A stretch of DNA of 41,377 nt from Myxococcota bacterium (lineage in GTDB: Bacteria > Myxococcota_A > UBA796 > UBA9615 > JAKLKC01): positions 1 through 41,377 of the forward strand of contig JAKLKC010000056.1 of assembly GCA_023150875.1 (NCBI GenBank). The letters are read 5' to 3'. Under the pieces are notes generated by a model. The model searched no databases. It worked only from the letters and a program-made list of their open reading frames with translations, and had not been told where the DNA came from. Positions 18,787 through 27,624 of the stretch are shown piece by piece. How positions within the stretch are numbered: position 1 is the first letter of the stretch; the number at the start of each line of letters is the position of its first letter. Position numbers and translations under genes: made by a program.

Positions 18787-20632
18787 TCCGTGCAGAAAGT
18801 CGCTCGCGGACGGAGTCGAAGCCCAGGTCCGTGCCCAGGTGCCGCATGGCGGGGCTTCGGGGCGCTCCGCTGGCGCGCCAGGCGGTCTGGAGGTAGGCCT
18901 CGTAGGCGGCGCGGGCCTCCTCGACCCGGCGGCCCCGCTGGAGGGCCTCCACCAGTCGCTGATGGGGGGCCTCCCGCAGCGGGTCGGCCTCGACCGCCTG
19001 GCGGAGCGCCAGCACGGCCCGGTCCGGCTCACCCCCGCGCTCGTAGAGGATGGAGAGCTGGACCAGCGCGTCGATGAACTGGTCCCGACAGGTCTCCCGC
19101 GCGGCGATGAACCACTGGCTGTCCAGGTCGTCCGCGAAGAGGTCGCCGCGGTAGAGGCTGACGGCGCGCTCCAGGAGGCGGAGCACCTCGGCGTCGCCCT
19201 CGCCCCGGGCGCGGGCGCCCCGGGCGGCGGCGAGCAGGTCCCGCCAGTCCCTGAGGTCCACGGAGCAGTTCGAGCCCAGGTCCAGGAAGAAGGTGTCCCC
19301 CTGGCTGAGGACGTAGTCCCACCGGCGGCCCGGGCGTTCGGGTTCCACCACCCGCCTCAGGTCGTGCATGGCCACGTGGAGGCTGCGGGCCCCCGCCTCG
19401 ATATCGGCGTCCGGCCAGAGGCGCTCCACCAGGGCGTCCCGGGAGATGGGCCTGCCCTGGCACAGGATCAGCGTCTTCAGGATGTCGACGGCCTTGGCCC
19501 GGGTGAAGGCGCGGCGGTGCACCATGAGGCCGTCGACGTACACCGTGAAGGGGCCGAAGCACTGGAGGCCGAGGTGGTGGGTGCCGGCCGCCGTCATGGG
19601 GGCGAGGATCGCCGGAAGGGCGGGCGGGGAGGGCTCCGGCCGCAGGTTCGCCGGGACGCTCCACTCCATGAAGAGCAGGGACGCCAGCAGGCGGGCGGGC
19701 GGCTCCGCCGGGGCCCTCCCCCAGGCGAGGCAGGCATAACCGTGGACCTCGCGCCCGCGCCGGAGCGGGACCTCCACCACCTGGGAGAAGCCCGTCGGCA
19801 CCGCGCATCGACAGGCGGACGGCCAGCTCCCCCTCGGGCCCGCCAGCACGAGGCCGCGCTTCAAGGAGTCGGACAGCGGGCAGGCGTCCGGGCCCGAGGC
19901 GGCGAGCCTGGGGCATAGCACGTGGGACGAGCCCGTCGAGCCGCAGTCGACGATGCCCCTGGCGTCGGGGTGCAGCAGCGCGATGCTCACCTCGTCGGCC
20001 TTGCTGAGGGCCCGGAGGCGCCTCGCCTGGTCCTGGAGCCACTCCGCCACGGGCCTCGCCCCGTCGACGGGGGTGGGTCCCTCCAGGTCCCCCCGGGCCG
20101 CCACCAGCGCGGTCGCCACGACGCGGGCGATGGCCTGGAGCAGGCGGATCCCGCGCTGCTCGGCGTCGTGGTGCGCGCCCTTCCATGCCAGGCTCAGGGT
20201 GCCCAGGAGCCTGTCCCCCCGCAGGAGCGGGGTCGCCGCGTAGGACCGGTAGCCCCGGGCCGGCACCGCGACACGCAGGTAGCGCGTGTCCTTGGCGAGG
20301 TCACCGCCGATCAGCGCGCGACGGGTCGCGGCGACGATCCCCGGGTAGCCGACGCCGGGCTCGAAGCGATCCAGGCTCCCGAAGGCGTCCGAGTCCGGGC
20401 CGGCGCACCCGGCGAGGCGCATCGCTCCCTCGCCCCGGTCCAGCAGGAACATCTCCGAGGCGTCGGCCCCCGCGCCGGCGCGGAGCAGCTCCAGCACGTC
20501 CCCCAGCCAGTCGGGGAAGGGCCGCGCTTCGGTGGCCTCGGCGACGCGCCCCAGCAGCGCGTACTCGGCGGCCGAGAGCGCCTTCTCGTCGGTGATGGGG
20601 ACGTTGCACGATGGCGGTGAGGGTGGGACCAC
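18782..20632 (-). CDS. GAF-GAF-winged helix-BTAD transcriptional regulator, probable nar activator
   Basis: 616 residues from GTG 20632; the Shine-Dalgarno is weak, so the start is uncertain by a few codons. Residues about 40-180 form a GAF domain (GYPGIVAATRRALIGGDLAKD, RSYAATPLLRGDRLLGTLSLAW). A second GAF-like domain (about 195-330) contains six cysteines: 230, 240, 251, 274, 276 and 301. Residues about 354-455 are an OmpR/PhoB-type winged helix (FGPFTVYVDGL, RDALVERLWPDAD). From about 460 to the end is a helical bacterial transcriptional activation domain (LYRGDLFADDLDSQWF, YERGGEPDRAVLALRQAVEADPLREAPHQRLVEAL). This SARP/BTAD half with GAF sensors recalls nitrate-respiration regulators in Thermus. 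Its position 68 bp upstream of the cytochrome gene suggests it controls nar. A Fe-S or thiol redox sensor in GAF2 is inference. Confidence 0.85.
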   Translation of the reverse strand: MVPPSPPSCNVPITDEKALSAAEYALLGRVAEATEARPFPDWLGDVLELLRAGAGADASEMFLLDRGEGAMRLAGCAGPDSDAFGSLDRFEPGVGYPGIVAATRRALIGGDLAKDTRYLRVAVPARGYRSYAATPLLRGDRLLGTLSLAWKGAHHDAEQRGIRLLQAIARVVATALVAARGDLEGPTPVDGARPVAEWLQDQARRLRALSKADEVSIALLHPDARGIVDCGSTGSSHVLCPRLAASGPDACPLSDSLKRGLVLAGPRGSWPSACRCAVPTGFSQVVEVPLRRGREVHGYACLAWGRAPAEPPARLLASLLFMEWSVPANLRPEPSPPALPAILAPMTAAGTHHLGLQCFGPFTVYVDGLMVHRRAFTRAKAVDILKTLILCQGRPISRDALVERLWPDADIEAGARSLHVAMHDLRRVVEPERPGRRWDYVLSQGDTFFLDLGSNCSVDLRDWRDLLAAARGARARGEGDAEVLRLLERAVSLYRGDLFADDLDSQWFIAARETCRDQFIDALVQLSILYERGGEPDRAVLALRQAVEADPLREAPHQRLVEALQRGRRVEEARAAYEAYLQTAWRASGAPRSPAMRHLGTDLGFDSVRERLSARM

Positions 20633-20657
20633 TTCAACCCCGCGACGTCGGGCCGGG

Positions 20658-20686
20658 AGGATACCGTCGGCGGCACGCGGGGTCTA
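20658..20686 (-). promoter_or_regulatory. Candidate promoter of the regulator gene
   Basis: On the minus strand, TAGACC (20686-20681) and TATCCT (20663-20658) are separated by 17 bp. Each matches 4 of 6 bases of the sigma-70 consensus. The implied start site lies about 20 nt upstream of the GTG at 20632, in the 102-bp gap that separates the regulator from the glycan cassette. Confidence 0.35.
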
Positions 20687-20734
20687 GTGTCTCGGGCGCC
20701 GGCGTGCAAGCGGAGAGGAAGGCGGGGGGGCCCC

Positions 20735-21532
20735 TCAGCCCGCGAAGACGCGGTCCAGGAAGCCGTCCACGGCGCGCACCACGAAGGCGTCGATGTCGGC
20801 AGGCTGCCAGGAGCGGGGGTTGCCCGCCAGGGTGGCCCTGCCGTAGAGGCGGCCGCCCCCGTCCTCCACCGCCAGGCTGATCCCGTCGGCCGCGGCGGTG
20901 GCGCGCAGCACCAGCACCGACGCGCGGGTCACCGGCGAGGGCCGAGGGCCGGGCTGGACCTGGAGCTCCACCAGCCGGGTGGGCGGGTGGAGGGACACCG
21001 ACAGCTCGTAGGGCCGGACGTCCCGCTGGCGGTGGAGGGCGGCGATCCGCTCCAGGGCGTCCCGGACCAGGTGGAGGGCCTGCTCCTCCTCGGGGGTCGG
21101 CGGCGGGGCGACGGCGCCGCCCCACCCTCCCCCGAACCCCACGCGACCCGGGCGGGGCGGCTCACCCCCCTCCCGCAGGGCCCGCCGGGCCACCAGGTCC
21201 TCGGGGGTCTCGGGAGGGGCGCCGGGGCCCTCGGCGGCGTCCCCGGCCTGACCGAGGGCGTGGGCCATCCGCCGCCAGGCGGGCGGCGGGAGGGGATCCG
21301 AGGAGGCGATCCGGGCGCGAAGGGCGTCGAGGCGGGAGAGGAGCTCGGACGGCGACACGGCGTTCTCCGGGCGCTCGGCAGCGCCCCCGAGGAAGGGGGA
21401 GGTCCCCCGGCCCGGACCCGGGTCCGGGCTCCCCTCCCCCGCCGGCGGGCCCCCCCCGACCGGCTGGAGGCGATGATAGCCTCCGGAACGCGGGCGCGAG
21501 GACGAAAGTTCGGGGAGGCGGCGAGAGGTCAC
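20735..21532 (-). CDS. Hypothetical protein coupled to the debranching enzyme gene, 265 aa
   Basis: GTG 21532 is strongly supported: AAGGAGGT, a perfect anti-16S match, sits a few bases upstream inside the end of the preceding gene, whose TGA overlaps the start. The N-terminal 60 residues are Pro/Gly/Ser-rich and probably disordered. Then comes a helical segment (SPSELLSRLDALRARIAS), a Gly/Pro linker, a second helical segment (ALHLVRDALERIAALHRQRD) and a beta-rich end (YELSVSLHPPTRLVELQVQ, GRLYGRATLAG, DIDAFVVRAVDGFLDRVF). No family is recognised. The cassette context suggests a role with storage or compatible polysaccharide metabolism. Confidence 0.7.
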   Translation of the reverse strand: MTSRRLPELSSSRPRSGGYHRLQPVGGGPPAGEGSPDPGPGRGTSPFLGGAAERPENAVSPSELLSRLDALRARIASSDPLPPPAWRRMAHALGQAGDAAEGPGAPPETPEDLVARRALREGGEPPRPGRVGFGGGWGGAVAPPPTPEEEQALHLVRDALERIAALHRQRDVRPYELSVSLHPPTRLVELQVQPGPRPSPVTRASVLVLRATAAADGISLAVEDGGGRLYGRATLAGNPRSWQPADIDAFVVRAVDGFLDRVFAG

Positions 21533-23748
21533 GGGACCTCCTTATCGGCCAGGCCCCCGCCGACCTCGACCAGGACGCGCAGGGGAGCCCCCCGCATGTC
21601 CACCACTCGGGCGGCGGTCCCTCGGGGCGAGTGGTCGAACCGCAGGTCGACCCGGCTGCCACCGACCCTCAGCCCGTGGATGGCGACGTAGTGGAGCCAC
21701 TCGGGGATCTGGGGGTCGACCACCCTCAGCACCCCCCGTTCGGCCTCCGGCCGGAGCCCCAGCATCGCCTGGAGCATCATGAACGGGGCCCCCGTCGCCC
21801 ACGCCTGGGGGATGCACGCGACGGGGTAATGGACCGGCGCCTGCCCGCCGAACCGCGGCAGCCCGCAGAACAGCTCGGGCAGCCTCTGGCGCCGGAAGCG
21901 GCGCGACACGCGGGAGAGGGCGCCGAACACCATCTCGTGGCCGGGCAACCCGTACCGGGAGAGGCCGAGGGCGATCAGGGCGTTGTCGTGGGGCCAGACC
22001 GTGCCGTTGTGGTACGACAGCGGGTTGTAGGCGGGCTGCCCCGCCGCCAGCGTGCGGATCCCCCAGCCCGAGAACATGCGGTCGGACAGGAGCACCCGGG
22101 CGACCTGCCGGGCCCTCTCGACCGGGATGGCGCGGCTCCACAGGAGGTGCCCGGGGTTGGAGGTCACCGTGGGCACCTGGCGCTTCCCACCGTCCAGGGC
22201 GAGGGCGTAGTAGCCCGCCTCGGGCATCCAGAACCGGTCCTCCAGGGCGGCGCGCACCCGCCGGGCGCGGTGGAGCGCCTCCCGGGCCTCCCGGTGGTGA
22301 CCGAAGCGGTGCAGGAGCATGGCCATGGAGCGCCAGGCGTCCAGCGCGTAGCCCTGGACCTCCACCAGGGCGATGGGGGGCTCGGCCCGGGTTCCGTCGG
22401 GGTAGGGAACCCCGTCGCCGCTGTCCTTCCAGCCCTGGTTGTCCAGGCCCCGGTCGGACTGGCGCCGGTACTCCACCAGGCCGTCGTCGTCCAGGTCCCC
22501 GTCCTGGGCCATCCAGCGCATCGCCGCCCGCGCCGACGGCAGGAGGCCCTCCACGGTGGCCACGTCGCCGGTCCAGGTCCAGTACTCCGAGAGGGCCACC
22601 AGGAACAGGGGCGTCGCGTCGACGGAGCCGTAGTAGGGGGTGTGGGGGACCTCGCCGCACAGGGCCATCTCGCCGCGCCGCAGCTCGTGGAAGATCTTGC
22701 CCGGCTGTTCGTCCCGGTAGGGGTCGTGCCGATCCCCCTGGTAGGCGGCCAGGAAGGCCAGGGAGTCCCGGAGCAGGTCGGGGTTCACGGGGAGGGACTG
22801 CATCCCGGCGATGAGGGAGTCCCGCCCGAAGGGCGCGCAGAACCAGGGGATCCCCGCCGCGATGACGGTCCGCCCGTGCTGGTGGATCGAGAGGGCCTGC
22901 AGGTCGGCCACGCCGCCGTCCAGCGCGGCGTTGACGAACTCGTCGCCGGTCTCGAAGCGGGTGCAACCCTCGACCCACCGGCGGCCGGCCTCCTCGGCGC
23001 GGGCCAGGCGCTCGTCGAAGGTGGCCTCGATCTCTGGGGGGCGGGCCTCGTCGCCGATGAGGGGCGCGGTGCGCACCTCGAGGGTACGGGTCTCGTTCAC
23101 CCGCATCCGGAAGGACCAGTGCATGGAGTCCCCGTCCACGCGGCTGGGGGGCTCGCCGATGGACCGGATGGCGGTGCGGTACGTGCGCCCGTCCCGTCCG
23201 CGGTAGCGGAACTCCAGGCTCGCGGGCCCCACCACCGTGGGCAGGCCAGTCCCCCGCCGCTCCCGGCGGGCGCCCCGCACCTCGAACATGTCGGCGAAGT
23301 CGGCGCCGAAGCGCAGGGTGACCCAGTAGTCGACCTCCCGCGTGAGGAAGTTGGTGACCACGATCCGCTCCACCAGCTCGTCCTCCAGGACCTGCTGCCG
23401 GCGGATGTGCATGAAGTTGATGGGGTCCGTCAGCACGCCGCCGAAGGCGCGGTCGGTGACGGTCATGTCGATCTGGTTCTGGGTGCTGGACAGGGACTCG
23501 GCGGAGAGGACCAGGGGAGGGCCCCCCGCCACGTCGATCTCCAGGAAGGACAGGAAGCGGGTGTCCTCCAGGAAGCAGCCCCGGTCCCGCGCCCCCGCGG
23601 GGCTGATGTCGCCGGAGTCCCCGGTGACCAGGAAGAGGTTGCCGTGCTTGAGCACGAGCCCCTCCCCGCCCGTAGCCTCCGGGAGCAGCCAGACGGGGAC
23701 ATCCTCCTCGGCCGGCTCGGCGCCGGGGGTGGGGTCACGGGGATCCAC
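21529..23748 (-). CDS. Glycogen-debranching-type enzyme (amylo-alpha-1,6-glucosidase family)
   Basis: 739 residues. GTG 23748 has GGGGAGC upstream and lies inside the end of the glycosyltransferase gene. The N-terminal beta-rich domain (about 25-235, opening LVLKHGNLFLVTGDSGDISP and LEDTRFLS) is the bacterial GDE N-terminal module. The C-terminal (alpha/alpha)6 barrel has PWFCAPFGRDSLIAGMQSL (301-319), DNQGWKDSGDGV (436-447) and YHNGTVWPHDNALIA (579-593), all family hallmarks. Established knowledge: such proteins cleave alpha-1,6 branches of glycogen or related glucans. The coupled GT4 glycosyltransferase suggests work on the same polymer or on an alpha-glucan-derived solute. Confidence 0.9.
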   Translation of the reverse strand: MDPRDPTPGAEPAEEDVPVWLLPEATGGEGLVLKHGNLFLVTGDSGDISPAGARDRGCFLEDTRFLSFLEIDVAGGPPLVLSAESLSSTQNQIDMTVTDRAFGGVLTDPINFMHIRRQQVLEDELVERIVVTNFLTREVDYWVTLRFGADFADMFEVRGARRERRGTGLPTVVGPASLEFRYRGRDGRTYRTAIRSIGEPPSRVDGDSMHWSFRMRVNETRTLEVRTAPLIGDEARPPEIEATFDERLARAEEAGRRWVEGCTRFETGDEFVNAALDGGVADLQALSIHQHGRTVIAAGIPWFCAPFGRDSLIAGMQSLPVNPDLLRDSLAFLAAYQGDRHDPYRDEQPGKIFHELRRGEMALCGEVPHTPYYGSVDATPLFLVALSEYWTWTGDVATVEGLLPSARAAMRWMAQDGDLDDDGLVEYRRQSDRGLDNQGWKDSGDGVPYPDGTRAEPPIALVEVQGYALDAWRSMAMLLHRFGHHREAREALHRARRVRAALEDRFWMPEAGYYALALDGGKRQVPTVTSNPGHLLWSRAIPVERARQVARVLLSDRMFSGWGIRTLAAGQPAYNPLSYHNGTVWPHDNALIALGLSRYGLPGHEMVFGALSRVSRRFRRQRLPELFCGLPRFGGQAPVHYPVACIPQAWATGAPFMMLQAMLGLRPEAERGVLRVVDPQIPEWLHYVAIHGLRVGGSRVDLRFDHSPRGTAARVVDMRGAPLRVLVEVGGGLADKEVP

Positions 23749-24859
23749 GCTCGCTCCCCGGTCGCTCCCGGTGGAGGGCGTCCGCCCGCCTCCCCCTCCC
23801 CTCCGCGGCCGGCCGGGTCCCCGTTCCCTCGGAACCCGCCCTGAATCGGGCGGCGGCGGCCCGGTACACCCGCAGGTGCTCCTCGGCCATGCGCCCGGCG
23901 CTCCAGCGCTCCACGGCGCGCTCCCGGATCCGGGCCCGGTCCAGGCGCAGCGCCTCGCCGATGGCCTGGGGGAGGTCCCGCTCGTCCTCGGCCAGGATCC
24001 CCGTCAGGCCGTGCTCGACGACCTCGGGCACGGAGCCCCGGGGGAAGGCGACGACGGGGCAGCCGCACAGCATCGCCTCGATCAGCACCAGGCCGAACGG
24101 CTCCTCCCAGTCGATGGGGAAGAGGAGGGCGCGGGCACCCCTGAGGAGCGCCACCTTGGCCGCGTGGTCCGCCGGCCCGAGGTAGCGCACCCCGGGCAGC
24201 GCCATGCGGGCGGCCAGCTCCAGGTCGAAGTACTCCTGGTCCACGTGGTGGACCTCCCCCGCCACCCGGAGCTCGATCCCCGCCGCCCGGGCGGCGTCGA
24301 TGGCGAAGTGCAGGCCCTTGCAGGGGGCGAAGCGCCCCAGGAACGCCACGTACCCCCCATCGCCCGTGCCGAGCGAGTAGGCCGCGGGGTCCAGGCCGTG
24401 GTGGATCACGTCCAGGTGGGGCAGGGGGACCTCCAGCTCGGCCTGGCGGCGGCTGATGGCGACGTAGGAGACCTCCGGGAAGGCCCGGTACACGCGGCTC
24501 AGCTCCTCGGTGCGGTGGTGGTGCAGGGTGTACACGAGGGGGAGCCTCGCCAGCCGGCTCATGGGGAGGGCCGAGGCGCAGTGGACGTGGACGACGTCGA
24601 AGGGGGTCTCGTCGGCGACGACGTCCGCCAGGGCGAAGGAGGTGTGCAGGATCTCGGGCATCACGGCGGGGGGCCACTGGGCGGAGTCGTAACAGGCCCT
24701 GAGCTCCGCCGAGGTCCGGGAGTCCCAGGTCGCATAGAGCACCACGGCGTGCCCGAGGCGCGCCAGGGCCTCCACAAGGGCGTGGACCATCAGCTCGGTG
24801 CCGCCGTAGCCCCGCGGGGGGACGGCGGCGAAGGGAGTGGACACGACGGCGACGCGCAC
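23735..24859 (-). CDS. GT4-family glycosyltransferase
   Basis: 374 residues from GTG 24859, chosen for AGGAGG just upstream and because the protein then opens as the first Rossmann strand (VRVAVVSTPFAAVPPRGYGGTE). A longer in-frame extension upstream is low-complexity and unlikely to be used. GT-B fold: N-terminal GYGGTE glycine loop (18-22), HVHCAS, HHGLDP near 153, FLGRFAPCKG (173-182), and the donor-binding EX7E motif EEPFGLVLIEAM with Glu253 and Glu261. The sugar donor and acceptor are unknown. The last 40 residues are basic and probably disordered. It overlaps the debranching gene by 14 bp, giving a three-gene operon. Confidence 0.88.
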   Translation of the reverse strand: MRVAVVSTPFAAVPPRGYGGTELMVHALVEALARLGHAVVLYATWDSRTSAELRACYDSAQWPPAVMPEILHTSFALADVVADETPFDVVHVHCASALPMSRLARLPLVYTLHHHRTEELSRVYRAFPEVSYVAISRRQAELEVPLPHLDVIHHGLDPAAYSLGTGDGGYVAFLGRFAPCKGLHFAIDAARAAGIELRVAGEVHHVDQEYFDLELAARMALPGVRYLGPADHAAKVALLRGARALLFPIDWEEPFGLVLIEAMLCGCPVVAFPRGSVPEVVEHGLTGILAEDERDLPQAIGEALRLDRARIRERAVERWSAGRMAEEHLRVYRAAAARFRAGSEGTGTRPAAEGRGRRADALHRERPGSERGSP

Positions 24860-25121
24860 GCACCCTCCTGGCGGGGCCCGGCGGCCGCGGATCGGCGGGG
24901 CGCCGGGCCGCCCTCGACCCCTGCACGGCGCGGACCAGGGCTCGCTGGACTCCCCGCAGGGCGCGCTGGAAGCACCGCGTCCCCAACCGCACGGTGGGGC
25001 CGGGTGGCGGCCGCGGGACCCGCCGTCGCACCGACCGGGCCGTGCCGTGCACGGGCCGGAATCGACCCGGGACCGGACGGCGAGGGAGGCATAGGGTGAA
25101 GTCCTCGAAGGAGGACTCCCC
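24860..25121. other. Divergent promoter region
   Basis: 262 bp between the glycosyltransferase (minus) and the DUF2330 gene (plus). A TAGGGT at 25092-25097 could be a -10 for the plus gene, with GGGACC 17 bp upstream, but the match is weak. A short palindrome, CCGTGCACGG, is at 25045-25054. I see no supported gene. Confidence 0.3.
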
Positions 25122-26810
25122 GTGCGCACACTCCCATCCTTCCCACGTCTCCTCCCTGGTCTCGCCACCTCCCTGGCCGCTCTGGCCGCCGCCCTGGCGG
25201 TACCCGTCCCCGCCTCCGCATGCGGCGGCTTCTTCTGCGAGCAGGTCGCCGTCGATCAGAGCGCCGAGAGGATCCTCTTCGAGGTCCACGGCGACGGCAC
25301 GGTCACCGCCGTCATCGAGATCTCCTACTCCGGTGAGCCCAGCGGTTTCAGTTGGGTGGTCCCGGTCTCCGACACGCCCACCCTCGACGTGGTGCCGGGT
25401 ACCGCCTTGCGCGTGGTGGACCTCGCGACGGCGCCGCGGATCATCCCGCCGAACCTCGATTTCGGGGACCTCGCCGACGACGACTCGGTCTCGGACGACG
25501 ACACCTACACCGGCGACGACGACGTGGACGTGGAGGAGCTGCCCCAGGTCGGGCCCTACGAGCCGACGGTGGTGTCGTCGGAGGATCCGGCCGCCCTCGT
25601 CGACTGGCTCAACGACAACGGCTACTTGGTCACGGCCGAGATGGAGCCCTACGTCGACGGCTACGTCGCCTCGGGGATGAAGTTCCTGGCGATGAAGCTC
25701 GCCCCCGAAGCCGGGGTCTCGGACATCCAGCCGATCTCGGTCACCTGGCCCGGCGACGAGCCCATGATCCCCCTCAGGCTGACCGGGGTCGCCGCCGAGC
25801 CCGAGATGGGCTTCATCGTGTTCGTGCTCGGCGAGCAGCGCTACGGTTCCAGCAACTACGCGACCCTGGAGGTCGACGACGACCTCCTCCGCGCCGACCC
25901 GCGCAACGGCTGGAACAACTACTTCGGCCTGGTCTCCTGGCAGGCGGACCAGGTCGGCGGGCAGGCGTTCTTCACCGAGTACGCCGACGACGCGCCGACG
26001 ACCCAGGACCTGGTCTGGTGGGCGCCGGTCGGCGGCTGGGACGACGTGGAGGAGTCCCGGACCTGGGCCGCCGAGGCCATCGGACGCCACCCTTACTTCA
26101 CGCGCCTCTACGCCCGCATGTCCAACTGGGAGATGACCCAGGACCCCATGTTCGTGCCCGTGGACGGGGGCGACGTCTCCAACGTCCACGACCTCTCGGG
26201 CCACCCGCCGGTCAGCTTCGACGCCTCCGTCACCGCCGAGGTGCCCTGCGCCATGACCTACTGCGGCCTGGGTGGGCGCTGCGCCACCACCGAGGAGGGC
26301 TTCGAGGGCTGCGTCTGCGACGAGGGGTTCGTCGGCCGGGCCATCGTCGCCCCCGTTGTCGGCAGCCTCGGCAGCATGGAGACCGTCGCCTGCCAGGACG
26401 AGGACTTCGACCTCCTCGCCTCCCTCGACCCGGGGGACATGCCCGATCCCTGCGCCGGGGTGAGCTGCGGTGACGGCACCTGCGTGGCCCTGGGCGGCTT
26501 CCCCCACTGCGCGTGCCCCGACGGCCAGGCGGCGGTGGGCTGGGGTGGCCTGCCCGCCTGCGTCCATGCGAAGAGGACCTACGGCCCCGAGCAGCTCCTC
26601 TGGCCCGAGTGGGACGAGGACGCCGGTGACGACGACACGGCCGACGACGACGCGGCCGACGACGACGCGGCCGACGACGACGCCAGCGGGGACGACCCCG
26701 GCGCCCCCGGCGGCTGCACCCCGGGCTGCGACGCCGCCGGCCCCACCACCCCGGGCGCCCTCGCCCTCTCGGGACTGGTCGGCCTCCTGGGCGCCCGCCG
26801 GCGGAGGTGA
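25122..26810 (+). CDS. DUF2330 protein with EGF-like motifs and MYXO-CTERM tail
   Basis: 562 residues. GTG 25122 is preceded by AAGGAGGA (25108-25115). The signal peptide ends at PASA-CGG (about 33). DUF2330 begins with CGGFFCEQVAVDQSAERILF and continues through FSWVVPVSDTPTLDVVPG. An Asp-rich loop lies near residues 120-145. Two Cys-rich EGF-like units follow, starting at Cys376 (CAMTYCGLGGRC) and Cys444 (CAGVSCGDGTC). Next is an Asp/Ala linker (DDDTADDDAADDDAADDD). The C-terminus has PGCDAAG, a hydrophobic stretch and ARRRR, a typical MYXO-CTERM sorting signal. It is predicted to be exposed at the cell surface. The function of DUF2330 is unknown. Confidence 0.88.
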   Translation: MRTLPSFPRLLPGLATSLAALAAALAVPVPASACGGFFCEQVAVDQSAERILFEVHGDGTVTAVIEISYSGEPSGFSWVVPVSDTPTLDVVPGTALRVVDLATAPRIIPPNLDFGDLADDDSVSDDDTYTGDDDVDVEELPQVGPYEPTVVSSEDPAALVDWLNDNGYLVTAEMEPYVDGYVASGMKFLAMKLAPEAGVSDIQPISVTWPGDEPMIPLRLTGVAAEPEMGFIVFVLGEQRYGSSNYATLEVDDDLLRADPRNGWNNYFGLVSWQADQVGGQAFFTEYADDAPTTQDLVWWAPVGGWDDVEESRTWAAEAIGRHPYFTRLYARMSNWEMTQDPMFVPVDGGDVSNVHDLSGHPPVSFDASVTAEVPCAMTYCGLGGRCATTEEGFEGCVCDEGFVGRAIVAPVVGSLGSMETVACQDEDFDLLASLDPGDMPDPCAGVSCGDGTCVALGGFPHCACPDGQAAVGWGGLPACVHAKRTYGPEQLLWPEWDEDAGDDDTADDDAADDDAADDDASGDDPGAPGGCTPGCDAAGPTTPGALALSGLVGLLGARRRR

Positions 26811-27165
26811 GGCGGGAGGCGGGGCTCCGGCCACGGCGAGAGACCCGACGGGCGGTCCCGAAGTCTTGCGCCCGCCGAGAAGGAGGTCGGGGGGGGGCAG
26901 GTCGCCCGTGTTCGAGCAAGGGCCCGGTACGGCGTCCCAGAGCGAGTTCCCCATCTCCTGCCCGACACGACAGCCGGGCGCTCGCCGGTCCAAGAACCAC
27001 TAGGTCGGACGGCACTCCCACGTCCTGCTCGCCCCGGTCGTGCTCCCGGTGAAGCTCGCCGCCCTCGGCCCACCCGCCGAGGGAGCGCACGTGCGTCATG
27101 CAGCCGACACCCACAGGGGTGGCGGCGACCGGCCCCCGACGGTGTCCGCCACAGTGGGAGAGTCC
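26811..27165. other. Intergenic region with a hairpin, no supported gene
   Basis: Open frames here lack start signals and have low-complexity translations. CCCTCGGC (27062-27069) pairs with GCCGAGGG (27076-27083) around a 6-nt loop, about 80 nt upstream of the next gene. It may be a terminator of upstream transcription or a leader structure. Given the truncated ATPase downstream, this stretch could also be the scar of a deletion. Confidence 0.35.
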
Positions 27166-27624
27166 ATGCGGGACCACGTCGCCCATACCGGTCTTCACCG
27201 GATGGTGGCGATGTTCCTGGTCCCCATCGCCGATGCCCCCCTCGACGAGAACCACCGGGTCATCCAGGTGGACCACGTCCCGCGGGGCCGATTCCGGGCC
27301 TGGTCCTTCGCCGTGTTCCAGGACTCCGACTCCTGGCGCGCCGAGGCCAGGAAGACGCTCCGCATGCTGGACCCCCTCCCCACGCGACGGGTCCAGTTCC
27401 CCGAGGAGGACGACGGGCAGGGCCTGCACGAGTGCGTGGACGTCGTGCTCGATCAGAAGGGGACGGACTACGGGGAGGAGGAGGTAGCGATGCTCGCCCA
27501 GGACCTCCGGCGCCTCCTGTCGGGGGAGGACGCGTCGGACGGGGAGGCGTGGGGGGCCATCGCCACGTGGCTCGACGGGGAGATCCGGCGCGGGCCGACG
27601 CCGGAGGGGGGGCCGTCGCCATGA
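27166..27624 (+). CDS. Hypothetical protein coupled to a truncated SMC-like ATPase, 152 aa
   Basis: ATG 27166 is preceded by GGGAG. The protein is soluble and acidic in its second half. It has LHRMVAMFLVPIADAPLDENHRVIQVDHVPRG split over its N-terminal beta-like half, and a helical region (EEEVAMLAQDLRRLLSG, GEAWGAIATWLDGEIRRG) near the end. I recognise no family. Its TGA overlaps the ATG of the next gene, so the two were built as a coupled pair. Small partners coupled to SMC-like or ABC ATPases occur in condensin-like and defence systems, but there is no sequence evidence to place this one. Confidence 0.55.
   Translation: MRDHVAHTGLHRMVAMFLVPIADAPLDENHRVIQVDHVPRGRFRAWSFAVFQDSDSWRAEARKTLRMLDPLPTRRVQFPEEDDGQGLHECVDVVLDQKGTDYGEEEVAMLAQDLRRLLSGEDASDGEAWGAIATWLDGEIRRGPTPEGGPSP

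Noticed and set aside
18714-18790. FNR/DNR box (TTGAT-N4-ATCAA type) upstream of the cytochrome and nar genes
   Set aside because: No such palindrome is visible. The only ordered element is the 11-bp direct repeat.
25045-25054. CCGTGCACGG palindrome in the divergent region
   Set aside because: A 10-bp palindrome is unremarkable in such GC-rich sequence, and it is not placed relative to a clear promoter.
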